Notes: generated by a model from the sequence alone, not told the origin. A DNA stretch of 64,000 nucleotides from Heligmosomoides polygyrus polygyrus (GCA_947396885.1 OX377202.1:70466643-70530642), one strand, 5' to 3'; positions 1-12,654 are shown, numbered from the stretch's first letter. A program made the numbers and translations.

Positions 1-1
1 C

Positions 2-2330
2 TTCAACGCCAAGATCGGGCCACGAAGGTCGCCGGAAGAACTTCACATCGGAACCCACGGTTTGGAGTGGAACGAGCAAGGTGAAAGGCTGTCTGAGTTT
101 ATCATGTCGACCAAGACCATCCATGGAAACTCGCAGTTCCAGAAGCCTTCCTCCCTACGATGGACCTGGGAATCCCCCGGTGGCCAGTTCCACAACGAGA
201 TCGACCACATCATCTTCAATCGCAAGTATTGCCTGACCGATGTCTCCGTTGTCCCCAAGTTCTACACGGGATCGGACCACCGCCTCCTTCGCGCGAGGTT
301 CCGCTTTTCGCGTCAAGGAGAGAAGGCCGCGAACTTCAAGAAGAGGATTCCCAGAACGACCATCAACTGGGATCTCTACACCTCTCTTGTCGGCCTTTGG
401 GAAGATGCCGTCATGGACAACGTCGACGAGGAATACGATCGCTTCGTGCACCATCTCCACGATAGTGCTAAGGGAGCCGAGAGCTTGAAGACCACCAAGA
501 GACGCCTGTCTCCGGAAACTCTCGAGCTGATACGCCAGCGTGGAGCAGCACGAGCGTCAGGCAACTACCAACTGACGTCCGAGCTTGCAAAACTATGCAG
601 AGCGGCGATAAAGGAAGATCTCAAGGAGAGAAGGGCGGAAGTGTTGGCTGAAGCAGCAGAGGCAGGGCTGAGCATCCGCAATGCCCGCCGGAACTTCGCC
701 AACTTCAAGACCAAGATGACCGCTCTCCGACGTCCTGACGGAACCATCACCTCTTCCAGAAGGACCATGGAGAAAGTCATCCACGACTTCTACTCCGATC
801 TCTTCGATAGCCACGTCCACCTGCCCCCATGCCATCTTCCGCAGGATGGATACGTCGTCCCCTCTGTTCTCCCTTCCGAGATCCGACACGCCATCTCGTC
901 GGTGAAGAAACGTACAGCACCCAGCCCCGACAGGATCAGAGCTGAACACCTGAAGAACCTCCCGCCAGCGCTCATCAACGCCTTGGCGCGGCTCTTCACA
1001 CGCTACCTGTCCGAATGCAAGGTTCCATCTCAGTGGAAGACCAGCAAGACCGTTTTGCTGTACAAGAAGGGAGACGTGCACGACATTGGCAACTATCGCC
1101 CGATCTGCCTGTTGTCCGTAGTCTACAAGCTGTTCACTCGAGTCATCCTGAATAGGATCAGTAGAACGCTGGACGAAGGACAGCCATGCGAACAAGCAGG
1201 ATTTCGGAGAGGATTCAGCACGGTCGACCACATACACACCATCACGAAGCTCATCGAAGTGTCGCGAGAGTACAAGCTGCCGCTGTGCCTTACGTTCATC
1301 GACCTGAAGAAGGCATTCGACTCCGTCGAGACTGAAGCGGTCATGGAAGCCCTGCTCACCCAGGGCGTTCCTACTCAGTACATCAGGGTCCTTCGAGAGC
1401 TGTACAGTGGATTCACGACCAAGATCTCACCATTCTATAACGACGTCGTCATTGACGTGAAGAGAGGGGTTCGACAAGGGGACACCATATCCCCGAAGCT
1501 CTTCAGCGCCACCCTCGAAAACGTCATGCGCGAACTAGAATGGGAAGACATGGGAGTGAAGGTCGACGGCCGGCAACTGCACCATCTTCGCTTCGCTGAC
1601 GACATCGTGCTCATAACACCGAGCATCAGTCAGGCGGAACGAATGCTGGCCGACTTCGATCGTGTATGTGGAAGCGTTGGACTGCAGCTGAATCTTACGA
1701 AGACGATGTTCATGAAGAACGGATGGGTTTCTGATGCCCCATTCTCGCTCAACGGAACGAACATCTCCGAATGCTCCAGCGTGAAGAAAACGAAGAACGT
1801 CCGACTCCGTGCCCACCTATTCGACTCCACTGTTCTTCCTGTCCTAACATACGTCCTCAGAGACCTGGGCTATACGAAAGCAGGATGAACACGCGATCAG
1901 CGTCGCGCAGCGTGGAATCGAGAGGACGATGCTCGGAGTGACACGACTCACGCAAGTGAGAGAAGGCCTCCGGAGTTCCGAGCTTCGCCGACGTTCGAAG
2001 ATCAGAGACGCTGTCGCATGGGCCAAGTCGTCGAAAATTAGGTGGGCCGGCCACGTAATGCGATTCGCAGACACCCGCTGGACGAGAGCCGTCACAGATT
2101 GGATTCCGCGGGATGTCAAAAGAACACCAGGACGCCCACCAACGCGTTGGTCGGACTTCTTCGTGAAAGCCCTGAACGACCGATATGACGCTCTTCGTGT
2201 CCCTCGAGCGAGGAGGATCCATTGGACCACTATGGCACGCGACAGGGACGAATGGAGACGCTGCTGGCGCCCGCTCGAGCAAGTCGATGATCAACGGGAC
2301 GACAGGTGATACAGGTGATACAACGTTGTG
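2..2330 (+). pseudogene. RTE-type non-LTR retrotransposon (LINE), 3' portion: endonuclease end, reverse transcriptase and C-terminal region
   Basis: The reading frame is already open at base 2, so the element starts left of the window. It opens with FNAKIG, matching the GDFNAK block of an APE-type endonuclease, and carries that domain's final SDH motif at 272-280. The reverse transcriptase follows: LYKKGD near 1060, DLKKAFDSVE near 1300, RQGDTISP near 1470 and catalytic FADD at 1592-1603. Relative to the copy at 25.5-26.9 kb, about 105 bases are missing near 1779 (after ECSS), and one extra base at about 1851-1856 shifts the frame. The C-terminal part continues in the new frame to a TGA at 2307-2309 and contains IRWAGHVMR. 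The short 3' region has tandem GGTGATACA-like units, typical of RTE tails. Such enzymes nick target DNA and reverse-transcribe their own RNA there. The copy is disabled but little decayed, suggesting recent insertion. Confidence 0.93.
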
Positions 2331-2359
2331 TTTTTCAGCGAATGTTAAACATTGACGTC

Positions 2360-2610
2360 ACAGCAGGTATGGGTTACAGGGGCACGGAAGACTAGGGCTG
2401 TTGCGGTCATAATTACCGATTTTTACCAAACTTCTCCCATATGGATTATTTGTGGTGCTGATCCCGAATCTGACATCCGTTTATGAAATTTATGCCGATT
2501 ACCGTAGGCTACAGCAGGTTCGGATGACTGGGGCTGTCGAGGTCAGGGGTGTTAATACGAAACTGGAGTGTCGATCCCGAATCTGACCCTTTTGACAATT
2601 TAGAGTGAAA
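2360..2610. repeat. Two diverged tandem units carrying GATCCCGAATCTGAC
   Basis: Two similar stretches lie in tandem just past the RTE end. Each begins with ACAGCAGGT (2361 and about 2511), continues with a GGGGCTGT-like block, and ends with GATCCCGAATCTGAC (about 2459 and 2573). The spacing differs (150 versus 114 bases), so one unit has an internal gain or loss. No coding potential is apparent. Function unknown. Confidence 0.5.
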
Positions 2611-2669
2611 TAAATGTGTTGGAAGCAAACTGGTGAAGAAGGCAGCGGTTATGAAAAATGCAAAAAAGT

Positions 2670-2743
2670 GCACAGCACGGGAGTCGAACACCTGGTCTGG
2701 CTCCTTCGAAGCCGCCCCGCAAACTGCTGAGTCGGCCACTCGC
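2670..2743 (-). other. tRNA-like sequence (tRNA pseudogene or SINE head)
   Basis: Read on the minus strand it has an A-box-like GTGGCCGACTCAGCAG and a B-box GTTCGACTCC, about 40 bases apart. A possible anticodon stem GGCT/AGCC closes a seven-base loop. The T stem pairs poorly and the base before the would-be anticodon is C rather than T, so a working tRNA is unlikely. A T-run follows the 3' end on the minus strand, compatible with Pol III termination. The flank at 2700-2830 is GC-rich with CACGTG palindromes. Confidence 0.4.
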
Positions 2744-3714
2744 TTTCCCCGGAGCCTTTCGCCGCGTCCCATGCAACAGCGCGCGCACGCAAGCACGTGG
2801 GCACGTGCTGACGGTGCGCTACTGTACCCCCGCCTTCGAGGGTACATAGCTCCTTTGGTTCAAGGACTCAGCAAAAACGAAACATGTTTTTCTACTATAT
2901 GAAGGGTAGAGATTCTCGTAGTACCATCCATTTCCCCGTTCAGACCTTCGCCTGAGACCCTTCCCTGATAAAGAATTTTGAGTTTGCCGTTGGCACTCCT
3001 ATGTGTCGGAGCGCCAGACCGTTGGAAACAAAATGAGCGGACCTCTTTCTAGGAGGGGAAAGAGCAGGTCATATTTTTGGACCTAAAACCTTGTGCTAAA
3101 TGATGAGACATTATTAGCGGTTTTCCTTGCATATCCCACGATCGTCTGATCTGAGTAAGGCCTTCCATCCCTTTAAGGTTCTCTATCTTTAGTTTAAAGT
3201 GCCTTGTGTCAACACCTAAGGCTGGTCTTTTGAACAATCCCTTCGTAATGCAGAATTCGAATTTCGATTTAGTTCCTCCTTAGCGTTTCCGCAATTCAAG
3301 CCAAAAAGCACGAAGATATGAAAAAATGAAGAATGAAGAATGAAAAAATGGCGCTTTTTCGATTTCTCGAAGTCATATAAATTATTCAGTGTTTACGAGA
3401 CATCTCATATACTTCATATGCTCCCAAAGCGAACGTATTTGTCTACGAATTAGTGCCGTAAATCCCATCAAGTCTCGTAGCAAATTACTTAAATAAAGAA
3501 GGGAACATTTTAGGGGCAAAATGGCGGAAAGCTTCGCTCCAACCTAATAAGAGAATGATCACTGAGGAAGGATAAAATGAAGGTGTGAAAACAGGAATAG
3601 ATATTGTGACCTTGCACATCATTTCTTATTGTTTTTAAAAACTCAAAATTTCAAATTGCTTCTGACCTATTATTGACTGAAATGACTGCGAAAAATGTTT
3701 TCCAAATGTTTGGC
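2744..3714. other. No gene seen; GC-rich start, then AT-rich sequence
   Basis: The first 100 bases are GC-rich. The rest is AT-rich, with a short GAATGAA-type simple repeat near 3325-3350. No ORF here shows a recognisable domain. Confidence 0.5.
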
Positions 3715-3760
3715 GGCGGCAAAGATCTCCAGATGGGACCATCTGGAGATCTTGACCGCC
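3715..3760. repeat. Near-perfect hairpin, 22-base arms, 2-base loop
   Basis: Arms 3715-3736 and 3739-3760 match at 20 of 22 positions around the loop GA, with the core AAGATCTCCAGATGG. It lies in AT-rich sequence without a recognisable gene. It could be a decayed palindromic transposon end or a fold-back duplication; the sequence does not decide. Confidence 0.75.
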
Positions 3761-4256
3761 ACCATTCATGTGGAAAAGGAATGAGGTTAAATGAGCGATT
3801 AGCGTAAGAATTAAAAGTTTAAAAACAGAAAAACCACTAGAAATGAAGAGAAATGCACAAAAAATGAAAGTCTGCGTTAAAAACATATGCAAGTACCGCA
3901 CCTATAATCACGTTTAAAAATCTCCGGTAAACAATAGTCAAGAATATATTCCGGGAATGTTTGTTCCCAAAACCAAACTAAAATAAGAGGTGAAGAAACT
4001 TTCAGCAGAAAACTAGTTTATAGCTGGTAGCTTGGTTGAGGCAATGTTCCGAGAATCGGTTAGCACCGTACAAAAAAAAACGAGACAAACGTGACAACTC
4101 AAGTAAATTACTTATAATTAATAAAGTCAGAGTAAAAGATAAGTTCCGTGAAAACCGTGAAAAATGGACTATAGTGAACCGTTTCGAAAAAACCCTTGCC
4201 AAGAAACGCATTACTATAAGTTATGTATTTCTTGGCAATGCTAGCCATTAATGAAA
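3761..4256. other. No gene or clear repeat seen
   Basis: AT-rich sequence with stops in all frames. Short ORFs near 4036-4251 are lysine- and asparagine-rich, as expected from AT-rich non-coding DNA. Confidence 0.5.
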
Positions 4257-4485
4257 ACTATAGTTGTGCACAAATAGCCTATTCGAATAGGCATTCGAAT
4301 GGTTTTCATTCGGAACTGTTTTCATTCGAATTCGAGTAATCAAAAAATCCCGTTTTTCGCATGCACTCGAATTCGAATACTCAAAGGCCGCGTTTTTCAA
4401 ATGTGTTCGAATTCGAATATTCGAAATTCGTGAGCATTCGAAACGATTCGAATAATCGAAAACATTTCGAGAGCACAACTATAGT
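4257..4485. repeat. TTCGAA-rich element with 13-bp perfect terminal inverted repeats
   Basis: ACTATAGTTGTGC (4257-4269) is exactly mirrored by GCACAACTATAGT (4473-4485). Weaker mirror symmetry extends outward (CCATTA on both flanks). The interior is an irregular array of ATTCGAA, TTCGAATA and similar words, themselves palindromic, so the element can fold extensively. There is no ORF. It fits a small non-autonomous palindromic element. No clean target-site duplication is visible. Confidence 0.65.
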
Positions 4486-7400
4486 GACGACTAATGGTTC
4501 AAGAGAAAGCACTACAGCTGGACCGAAGCAGACCACACGAAAACAGGCGAAGTTCACAATGCTAGATGTTTTCAACAGTACATAGTCTCTCAACCACCGA
4601 TGCTGCTTCGGAGGAAGGCACTACATGAAAGGTCGCCAAAGATAAGTCAAAAATTGTCTCTCATCGGAGTGCAGATCGTTACTGAGAAAACGAGAATACC
4701 AAGTGTGCTAGCGCACACCGATGAATTGCGGGCATGAAGGGAGGTTAGAAGTCAGAGAAATAAGACTTAGGAGGCAGACCAGGTAGAAGTCAGATACAAC
4801 TGCTACTACAGACTCCAAAAGTGTCAGCAGTTGCAGCGAAGCTCAAATATCCTCTTGAAAATATCTTGTTGGGGAAAAGCAAGCAAAGCAATAAAATTTT
4901 GCTGAACGATCTGTGGTCTGAGCTGTCCGAACGCAGAAACACGACAAAAAATCTGAAAGTTCCTGTAAATTCGTACGGTATCGAAGCTTTTCAGTGGCAC
5001 AATAATACGTAGGGGTGTTCCTTTAAAGACGTCATGATATGCGCAGATAAACAGAAAATTGTCGCGGCAGCCTGCCGTAGACACGGAACCCGAGGTACGA
5101 TTGCACGTCACACAATTCAGCATTGAATGTCCTCATATGATTGCATAAGGTGAACCGTAGTAGCTGAATAGGCATTGAATCTGCGGTAGTAGACCTATAA
5201 TCATGCGTTGCTGCTTCTGGAGCAGAAATGGTAGAGAAGCCATTTTTTCTTACCTTTTCAGGACTAGGAAGGAACCTTATGCACACACTACGGGGATTGT
5301 GAATGCCGAGAACTAAGTGAAAGTCCTTGAAAGAGATGGGCAGCAAAAAAGGTTAGAGAAGAGAATTCGGACTCCAGCAACGGAAAAAGATGGCAATCCA
5401 CCTGAGATGCTATTTCCTCGAGGAACTCTAGGATAATCAGCCACTGTCCAAAAAAGTCTAAGCAAATGCACTTCTTATAAGCATTCTGAAGCAGTAGGAG
5501 TATAAAATAGTCAGCTTTGTAGCTAAGAATTTTGATCGTTCTGGTTATGCCACGACGTATCAGTGCGGTAGCGTGGGCAAAAAAGGAGGAAGCGAACAAT
5601 GAGGATACAGCAACAGAAAAAACAGCGGTTGGTCACAGACCAAGCAATGGTTAAAAGAAAATCATCGAGAATCAAATTAAGATGCGATCCTGTAGAGCGA
5701 AGAAGGAGAATGATCGGCAAACTGAAGTGAAAGGGTAGCTAGTGGAAAGCCCCACCACATGAAAAACCTCCGCCCAACTAGAAATAACGACCAGTACGGA
5801 GAAGACGAATAGATAAGCCTAGGTGGCTCCACTTGCCTTGTACGACTTCTCCGCTTCTTTTCCTTGTCCACTTTCTCTAGGAAGGTTGGTGAGATTGAAG
5901 TCGCATAGGTATAATAGAAGGATTACGCATAACTGGGACTGGAATCCGCAACCCTCTCCTTCTAATCAGCAGCATACCTACTAACAACTATAGTACCCTA
6001 ATGCAAGCCATTCATTTTCGATGAGTCTCAGCATGCATATGTAAGGGTCATTTAATGAAGCAACCATTTTGTTAAGGTTCATCAGAACACGGAACACACT
6101 GCAGCTCTCTTAGCGGCGAATGGGAAGTATCAGGAAATAAAACTGAAATAGTCGCGACTGAATTAGAGGTGTCTCATTTGTCATTAGCGATGTGTGTCAG
6201 AACCTGAAAAACGAGATGCGAGTTCTACTTGTTTGCAGGAGCCATTCCCAGCAACACCTACTTGGAATGAATTCGGCAACAACACTCCGGAGTCACTACA
6301 GAGCAGCTTCTCCGTTTTCCGTTCCAGCGCTCTGAAAGCCCGGTAATTAACGAAGTTCCAATCAAAGCACATTCTAAATGGCGTCACGCGAAATTTCAGA
6401 GAACACTTTCTGAATAGGCGGACATCGGCTGAGGAAAGCACGTGACATCCATGCAGATCACAAAATAATAGGAAGATCCATGCATAGGGGATAAAACACT
6501 GTAATCCCTCATCCTTTGGATGTTCTAGGAGTTATCCGTCTACGAATCCTTGAAAAAAAGTTGAATACATTAATTCGAAGGACCAGACCCTCAATGATTT
6601 CTGTTTAGAAATTGTGGTCGCAATTCCTTGTACGCGAGGGGATGGAATTTTCTCCCACGATTAGAAGTGGCGCCCGAGTCGTGAACAGCCGATGTCCACC
6701 TCTCCTGCACTGCCGCCGGCTTTGAGTGAACACGAGTTAGCTTGTGTTATTTCATATCCACATGGGCCCCCGCTAGGAGACCTGCCCTAAACCTGTCACT
6801 TCTTATTTTCATTTAGGTGACCAGCCCTGCAAAATATCTAATAATAAGTCATACATAAATCATTCCCTGATTGCGATTTGCTTGTAGATGTCCTGTTTTG
6901 TCACGGGTGCAAGGAGAACCTACCACGTAACAAAAGTTTAAATTCGCTCCTTCTGAGTTGTAATATAGCACAATTCATACCCACTCCTAAGTATAACTTC
7001 CACTCCCACAGGTTGAATAATTGAATTAAATTAAAAACGACTAAATTGAAAGCTCTGATATCATTTTCAGGCAAGAATGAAGTTGAATCACTAAGAGATT
7101 TTCTTCGTTTTACATAGATCGGTACTCATAAAGCAAATGTTGTTTGTTACAGAAAAACGAGCTCCGTGCCAGACTTTTAAGGCTTCAAAGAGCAATGAAA
7201 TTTCTGGAAAGTTCTATGCATGATAGCACATTGGTTTTGATGGCGGAGCATGTGAGGAAGACATGAAGAAGTAACGGTTAAAACCGACACATTCTAAGTG
7301 AAGCAAGGGCCGAACTTTCCGAGAATAGAACAGGGAGGATATCAGTTTGAAGAGCAACGCAACCGAACATACGTAAGAGTTTTCAAAAATTTAAAGCACA

Positions 7401-8679
7401 GAGGACAACAGAAAAAACTTTGAAAACTTTCAAACTTTTTAAAAAACTTATAAAACAGAGCCTGAGAATGTGCGAGAAGTCTCATGTCTCTAGTATATAT
7501 CTACATATTATGCTTCCCTAGCTCCAGCATTCAGTGTGTCGTTGTTACAAAATGTTGCAATGAATCTGGCCTCTAATAACGGCACAAAAACTGAGTTTAA
7601 AGTGAAATGTCTCGAAAGCTGTAAACTTCTGTGAAGCGTACGCGAATGGAATGTTTACTTCACTATACCTAGCATTCATTCGAGACTTTTGTTTATGAGG
7701 GAACGAAGTTCAAAAGGACTTTCAAATATCGCGGTCAGCTTTCTTCCCAGATCTCACATAAACACACTTCAATGGCGGCCAATATTGGTCCGCTAAATGG
7801 CAGAATTCCGCGTTGTAGAGCACTTCAAAGCTCAAAATATCAAGAATCTCGAAAAAAGAGGAAAGGCAACTCGCGATGGGGTGGGACAGTTCGCTAAAGC
7901 TGAGACAGTCGCGTTGTAAAAGCATTAAAATCATGAAAAGTTATGAAAACAGACATGGGGCCATACGGTAGATGCTGCTTTGAGCAAGAAGAAAGGAATA
8001 GTCGAAGTCGCCTTCTATGCAGTCATATTCCGGCGAGGTTGTGATGAATGCATAACAATCTGTGGACAAGACGTTAGTGTTGGAGTGTGTGACTGACAAA
8101 GAATACGTGCCCTCAACCAAAACACGGCTGCAAAAAGCCGACGAAATGAGAATTCGCATATTCAGGATTGTGCGAAAGAGGAATAGCGCATCCTATGAAG
8201 TTCCACGGAAACACACCTAAGCTGGGCACAAAGGTAAAATGACCATGTGAGCACGCTCGGCTAGGGCTTGTGCATGACGAATGACCCCGCAGATCCGAGC
8301 TTCCGGGAATTCCGACAGCAAATTAGATGAGGCGCCTTTAGGAGAGAGGGAAGGGCGAGGTTTGCACTCTCATCTATGTCCAAAGCTCTAAACCGTCTAC
8401 AACTCAATTTCACTGTCCCGCTGGAACAATCGGAGTGAAGCACATACATACATATGTACCATTTGTTATGTGAGCAAACTGCACAAAGAAACTCAAACGC
8501 TCATTCCAAACAAATCACGTAAAAATAAGACCTCCTCTATCAACCTTACAAGTACAACTCAACCTTTTTTAGAAATTGGTACCACAGTTTTAGGAGCTGC
8601 CGGCTTTCGCATTGCCCCTAAATCCATTAATTGTTTGGCGGTCTTCGCACAAACCCACCAAAGCTTCTAATCTTCTATA
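4486..8679. other. 4.2 kb without a recognisable gene or repeat
   Basis: Only short ORFs (mostly under 105 codons) occur, on both strands, without domain-like sequence. A-rich low complexity appears near 7380-7460. Host exons of an unfamiliar gene cannot be excluded by eye. Confidence 0.4.
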
Positions 8680-8805
8680 TACGATGTTGATGGAATTGTA
8701 CCTGCCTTGTCCGGGAAGAGTAAACCACTGACCTCTCCATCGGCTAGCCATCGCACGCCATTGTAAAGGCCAACTATACTACATATGTGCATTCACGAAT
8801 GCGAA
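8680..8805 (+). mobile_element. tRNA-derived SINE, central fragment
   Basis: Matches the middle of the SINE defined by the copy at 51944-52242: TTGTCCGGGAAGAGTAAA, then CTGACCTCTCCATCGGCTAG, then a diverged GCATTCACG block. The tRNA head and 3' tail are absent. Confidence 0.6.
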
Positions 8806-10083
8806 ACGATTACCGTCGTATTTTATGTTTTATTTTTTATTTCAGAAACTTATCGCTTATGAACGGAAACGAGGCAGTAATAGTACCTTATAAGCGACAA
8901 CGGATAGGAGGCATCAGGCAGGCTGTTCAAAACTGCTAGGGAACAGCCGAGGCGATAAGACGTACTAGTATGCGGGGCCCGCTAGAGTCCAAGGAGGAGG
9001 TGTGAGAAGGGAAGCAAAAATGGTTAGCTGGTGATGGGAGCAATGCAGCGTGCTTTAGTAATGTCGATGCATACAAAAGGAAGCGAAAATAAATGAGGTT
9101 ATCTCGAGGGCAGCAATGGTGCCCTCCTTCCGACGGTGAGAAAACTGCGGTTTCGAAACCTCGCTATGTGCGCCCCTTGTCGAAGCGTCTAGAACAGCGA
9201 AACTGCACCTCCCTCTGCAGAGCAAACGGTTTTTCTGCAACGACGTCTCGGACCTCACAGATTCGACAGATAACGAGCAGAGTGGAGGGCGAAAGCTCGA
9301 CAGGTAATTTCTCTGCGGATAAAGCGCTAGCCTGCTTCTCCCAAAAGCTTCCCAATATGCTCGAAATAAACAAATACATGCTGAGCCCTAAAGCTCGATA
9401 ATCATGGCCAGACAAGGGGCTGCTCGCTTGAAGGCATGAAAGGCTCTATAGATGCTGCAGGCACTGCTTGATCGATGGCCTGCGCAGGGCCCTGAAAGCG
9501 CCCTGCTCGAGAAAAATGGGAGCAGCGGTTATCAGCGGACTCAATGGATATGCTAATAAAGACCTGAAAAAGTCTGGCGTCTGCTCAACGCGGGATCCAG
9601 CCTCGTTTCAAATGTGCAGCGCAAATTCAACAGTGTCCGCCAGCTTGATGATGAGCAGGGAACACATTGGGAGATTGAGCACTCAACTCCATAGGATAGC
9701 GCGTGATAAAAAGCCAAGTTGGGTGGAGTCAGTGGGAACATAGCCGCGCCATTACAGCGATCAAAAGAGTATGGCTGTCTTTTCAGACTGCAACGTGATA
9801 CGGTAGAGAGAGCTCCACAAATTGAGAGAAGAACTGCTGCAGTCACAGGCCGTGGAAATAAGAATGTGCGACAGATTACTGCAAAAACCACGCTTCCAAA
9901 GCGATTCATGCCGCGAGTGAGTCATCAATTAGCCACGAGTTTCCCAATTTATTAAAGAAGACAGCGGTGGCACACTACAGGGTAGCTCTTCATAAGCTTC
10001 GCAGCATTATCTTTGAATAACACTGAAACAAAAACTCAGGTTCATTGTAACTGATTAAGTAAAAGGATCAATAAATACTTGGG
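8806..10083. other. No recognised gene
   Basis: Opposing ORFs of 100-118 codons overlap at 9093-9415 and 9553-9955, with no family motif. The stretch is somewhat GC-richer than its surroundings, so coding exons are possible but cannot be argued from the sequence. Confidence 0.35.
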
Positions 10084-10205
10084 ATGCGCCATGCGTTCTA
10101 CTTCTTCGAAATATCATGGAGTCAATTTATACGCGTAAAAACATTAGGCCCATATTACGGTTGATCAGGTTGAGTAGCTTCGGAGTGCGTCCGCAGCCTA
10201 CGCCT
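10084..10205 (-). mobile_element. tRNA-derived SINE, internally deleted fragment
   Basis: Starts with GGATGCGCCATGCGTTCTAC, the reverse complement of the SINE's 3' body, then ATATCATGGAGT. After a deletion it shows a diverged remnant of the head (near 10180-10205). Confidence 0.55.
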
Positions 10206-10245
10206 TCTCAGGCTGTGCTTTCACGTGACCGAAAGCATTGTAGAG

Positions 10246-10385
10246 CATGAAGGATAAGAAATAAAGACCGTCGTTATTCAAGCCCTTTGTCGATTGCGCC
10301 ATGCACTCCACTTCTTCTTGGTGAGCAGAAGGCAAATCGTTGAATGCCTGCTTGACCTGCATGGTGGTTTGCGGTGCCTGCGGAT
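10246..10385 (-). mobile_element. tRNA-derived SINE, deleted copy with tail
   Basis: Begins with the reversed tail (AAGGATAAGAAATAAAGACC), then GCGCCATGCACTCCACTTC and GCCTGCTTGACCTG, which corresponds to the GGTTGGCC part of the body. The middle is missing. It lies about 40 bases from the previous copy in the same orientation. Confidence 0.6.
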
Positions 10386-12654
10386 GGAGAATTTAGTGCT
10401 TCTCTTCCTCTTTGCTAAACAAGCTTCGCATCAACTGGTCGACCACAATGAGTGGGTTGGCATGGTTGTCAAAGGTGGATCCTGAACAATGGATCTGTTT
10501 AGGTACACGGTTCCTCTTCCGACTTCGCTGTGCGCTTCCAAGGTCCTTACAAGAAAGAGGGTTCAATGAAAATTCCCTGGAACGATGACTGACTGCAAAC
10601 AAGGCGACTAACAGAGCACCGCTAGGAGAAGCATGGAATGAGAGCCGGAGTCATCCAATGCTACACAGGGTGGAGAATGATGAAACGGCAGAAGGCACAT
10701 ACATAGAGACACTATGCAATCGCTTGTCTAAGACTCTGAAGCTGAAGGCGTGACGTGTTTGTAATCTCTGAAATCATCAGCTCTTAAAGAAATTCAAAAC
10801 TCTAGGATTACGAAAGCGAAATAACGCTAAACCTCTAACTGATAACAACCATGGGGAGGGGCAGAGCACATATTGGATGAGGGTAAACCAGTACTTTCAG
10901 GTTTCCTTATCTGAAAGTGAGAAGCACCTCTTTGCCACAATCGTAGCTGGTGAAAAGGTGTCATATTCTATTAAGTCCTCTATAACGTCTATAGTCTCTA
11001 TAAGGCCTTACATCCAGCTGGCGTCGTCCATCAAACACTGTTGAACTGCTATAGAAGGGCCAAAGAGCTAGACCTGCGCAAGCCTGCATACTCGCCCAGG
11101 AACAAAAAAAATGTGGCAACAAAGGGGTCGCGCTATGAACTGCTGTCCAATCCAAAAGCAACACCTACAGGAAAGACATATTTAGACTGCAGAAAGTTTT
11201 TTTGTTCACGTGTGAGTACTGGTCCAAGCAGAAAAACAGCTATAGTCAGTGCAGCTCTATCCAGTTCCTGCGTTTCATGCAGCAACTGGGTTTAGCAGCA
11301 ATGACAAAAATAGCTCGCCTCCAACTGAGTAAAGGTCCAGAACCGAGGGAGGGTAGAAGACTTAAGACAAGCCATGCCTCACTGAGCATTGCTCAAGCTT
11401 GTCCACTCGAATTTCTAAGGAACCCGTCGAATAATAGTCCGCCACGCATGTAACACTATCCTAAGTAGGCGGCTACCAGCGCTGTAGCCTGAGAAATAGA
11501 GCGCCGCTGGCGGCCATTGAGAGGTCCTTCTGTTAGGGCCACCGCAAGACACTGCATAATCCAAATACGTGTTCAAATGGCAGTGCCCACGGAATCCTGC
11601 GGAACTAGGATGGGTGGCGCATTACAAAAGGGATTAATTAATGCCGTTCTTTGCCTCCTCTCCACAATGAAAAACGACGAGCAGCTCTCATGTTTCTTCT
11701 CTGAAGGTCGTGAAACCGCCGTACCCTAAAGATTGGACGGCTTGTTGTGCTAAGCAGCTCGCCCTAGTTTGCGCTTCCGAGAGAGTGTTTTGCAAAGAGA
11801 ATTTTGCTTCTTTGTAGTGTTGTTGGATTTCAAGGCCCAGTGGCTAGAGCAGTGAGTTTTCGTCTGAAGGGTTTTGAAAAGTTATTAGGCGACGAGAGTA
11901 TTCATTCTAAATGAAGAAGAAGGCTGATTAAAAAAGTGGTTGGAGGAACTGATGTGGCGTATACCTGTCAAGAATTATCAGGGTGTTTACATTACCCGCA
12001 AAGCTGCGTTAAAGGATTTTTTGGCACGAGAAAGTCTCTGCAGACGACAAGGAGTGTTTGTCGAGTGGGTCCGGGAACAATGCCTGCAAACGTGGATTCT
12101 TGAACGAAGAGCGGAGAGCGAGTGGTCGCCGGCGACTGCCAATTGAGGGACCGTTTAACAGGGAATTCATTAGCGCCGCACATAGGGACAGCGAGGCAAG
12201 GCTAACAGCGATGGCTTGCATCGCAAATGAGCTGCCGAAGAAAACACGCGGGTTCTCGCCGATGGTCTTGGCCTTAGACTCTCAGAATACGAAGCTCTAG
12301 CGCCAATCAGTTGGTCTGACGTGACCGAATTTCGCGGTAGCTGGTTCAATGTTTTTCTCATTTTTCACGAAAAGAAGCATCGAAGGTAAAAGGAGAACAC
12401 ATAGATGAATTCAACGCTAGAAACGCAGGTGCTGAATAAAACCTCTCGAATCAAAAGTTACGGTGGTAAAACACTCCATGAAGAGATCATAGTATATACT
12501 ATAAGCGAGAGCGGTCTTTGTCTGTGGGTGTGTGTGTTTGTTTGCACAGAAGTGCTGAAGAATGTGTTGGGAGGAAGTATGGTGAAGGGGCGGGGGAGAG
12601 GTTGCAGTTGTCACCAGTTGTCAACTGTTGTAGTTGTCGACAGGCGTCCATGTT
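10386..12654. other. No recognised gene
   Basis: Scattered ORFs below 90 codons. A short TG-rich simple repeat lies at about 12519-12540, just before the minisatellite block. Nothing with a recognisable domain. Confidence 0.4.

Noticed and set aside
593..1237. 214-codon minus-strand ORF
   Set aside because: Lies entirely antisense to the RTE reverse transcriptase frame, a shadow of its codon bias.
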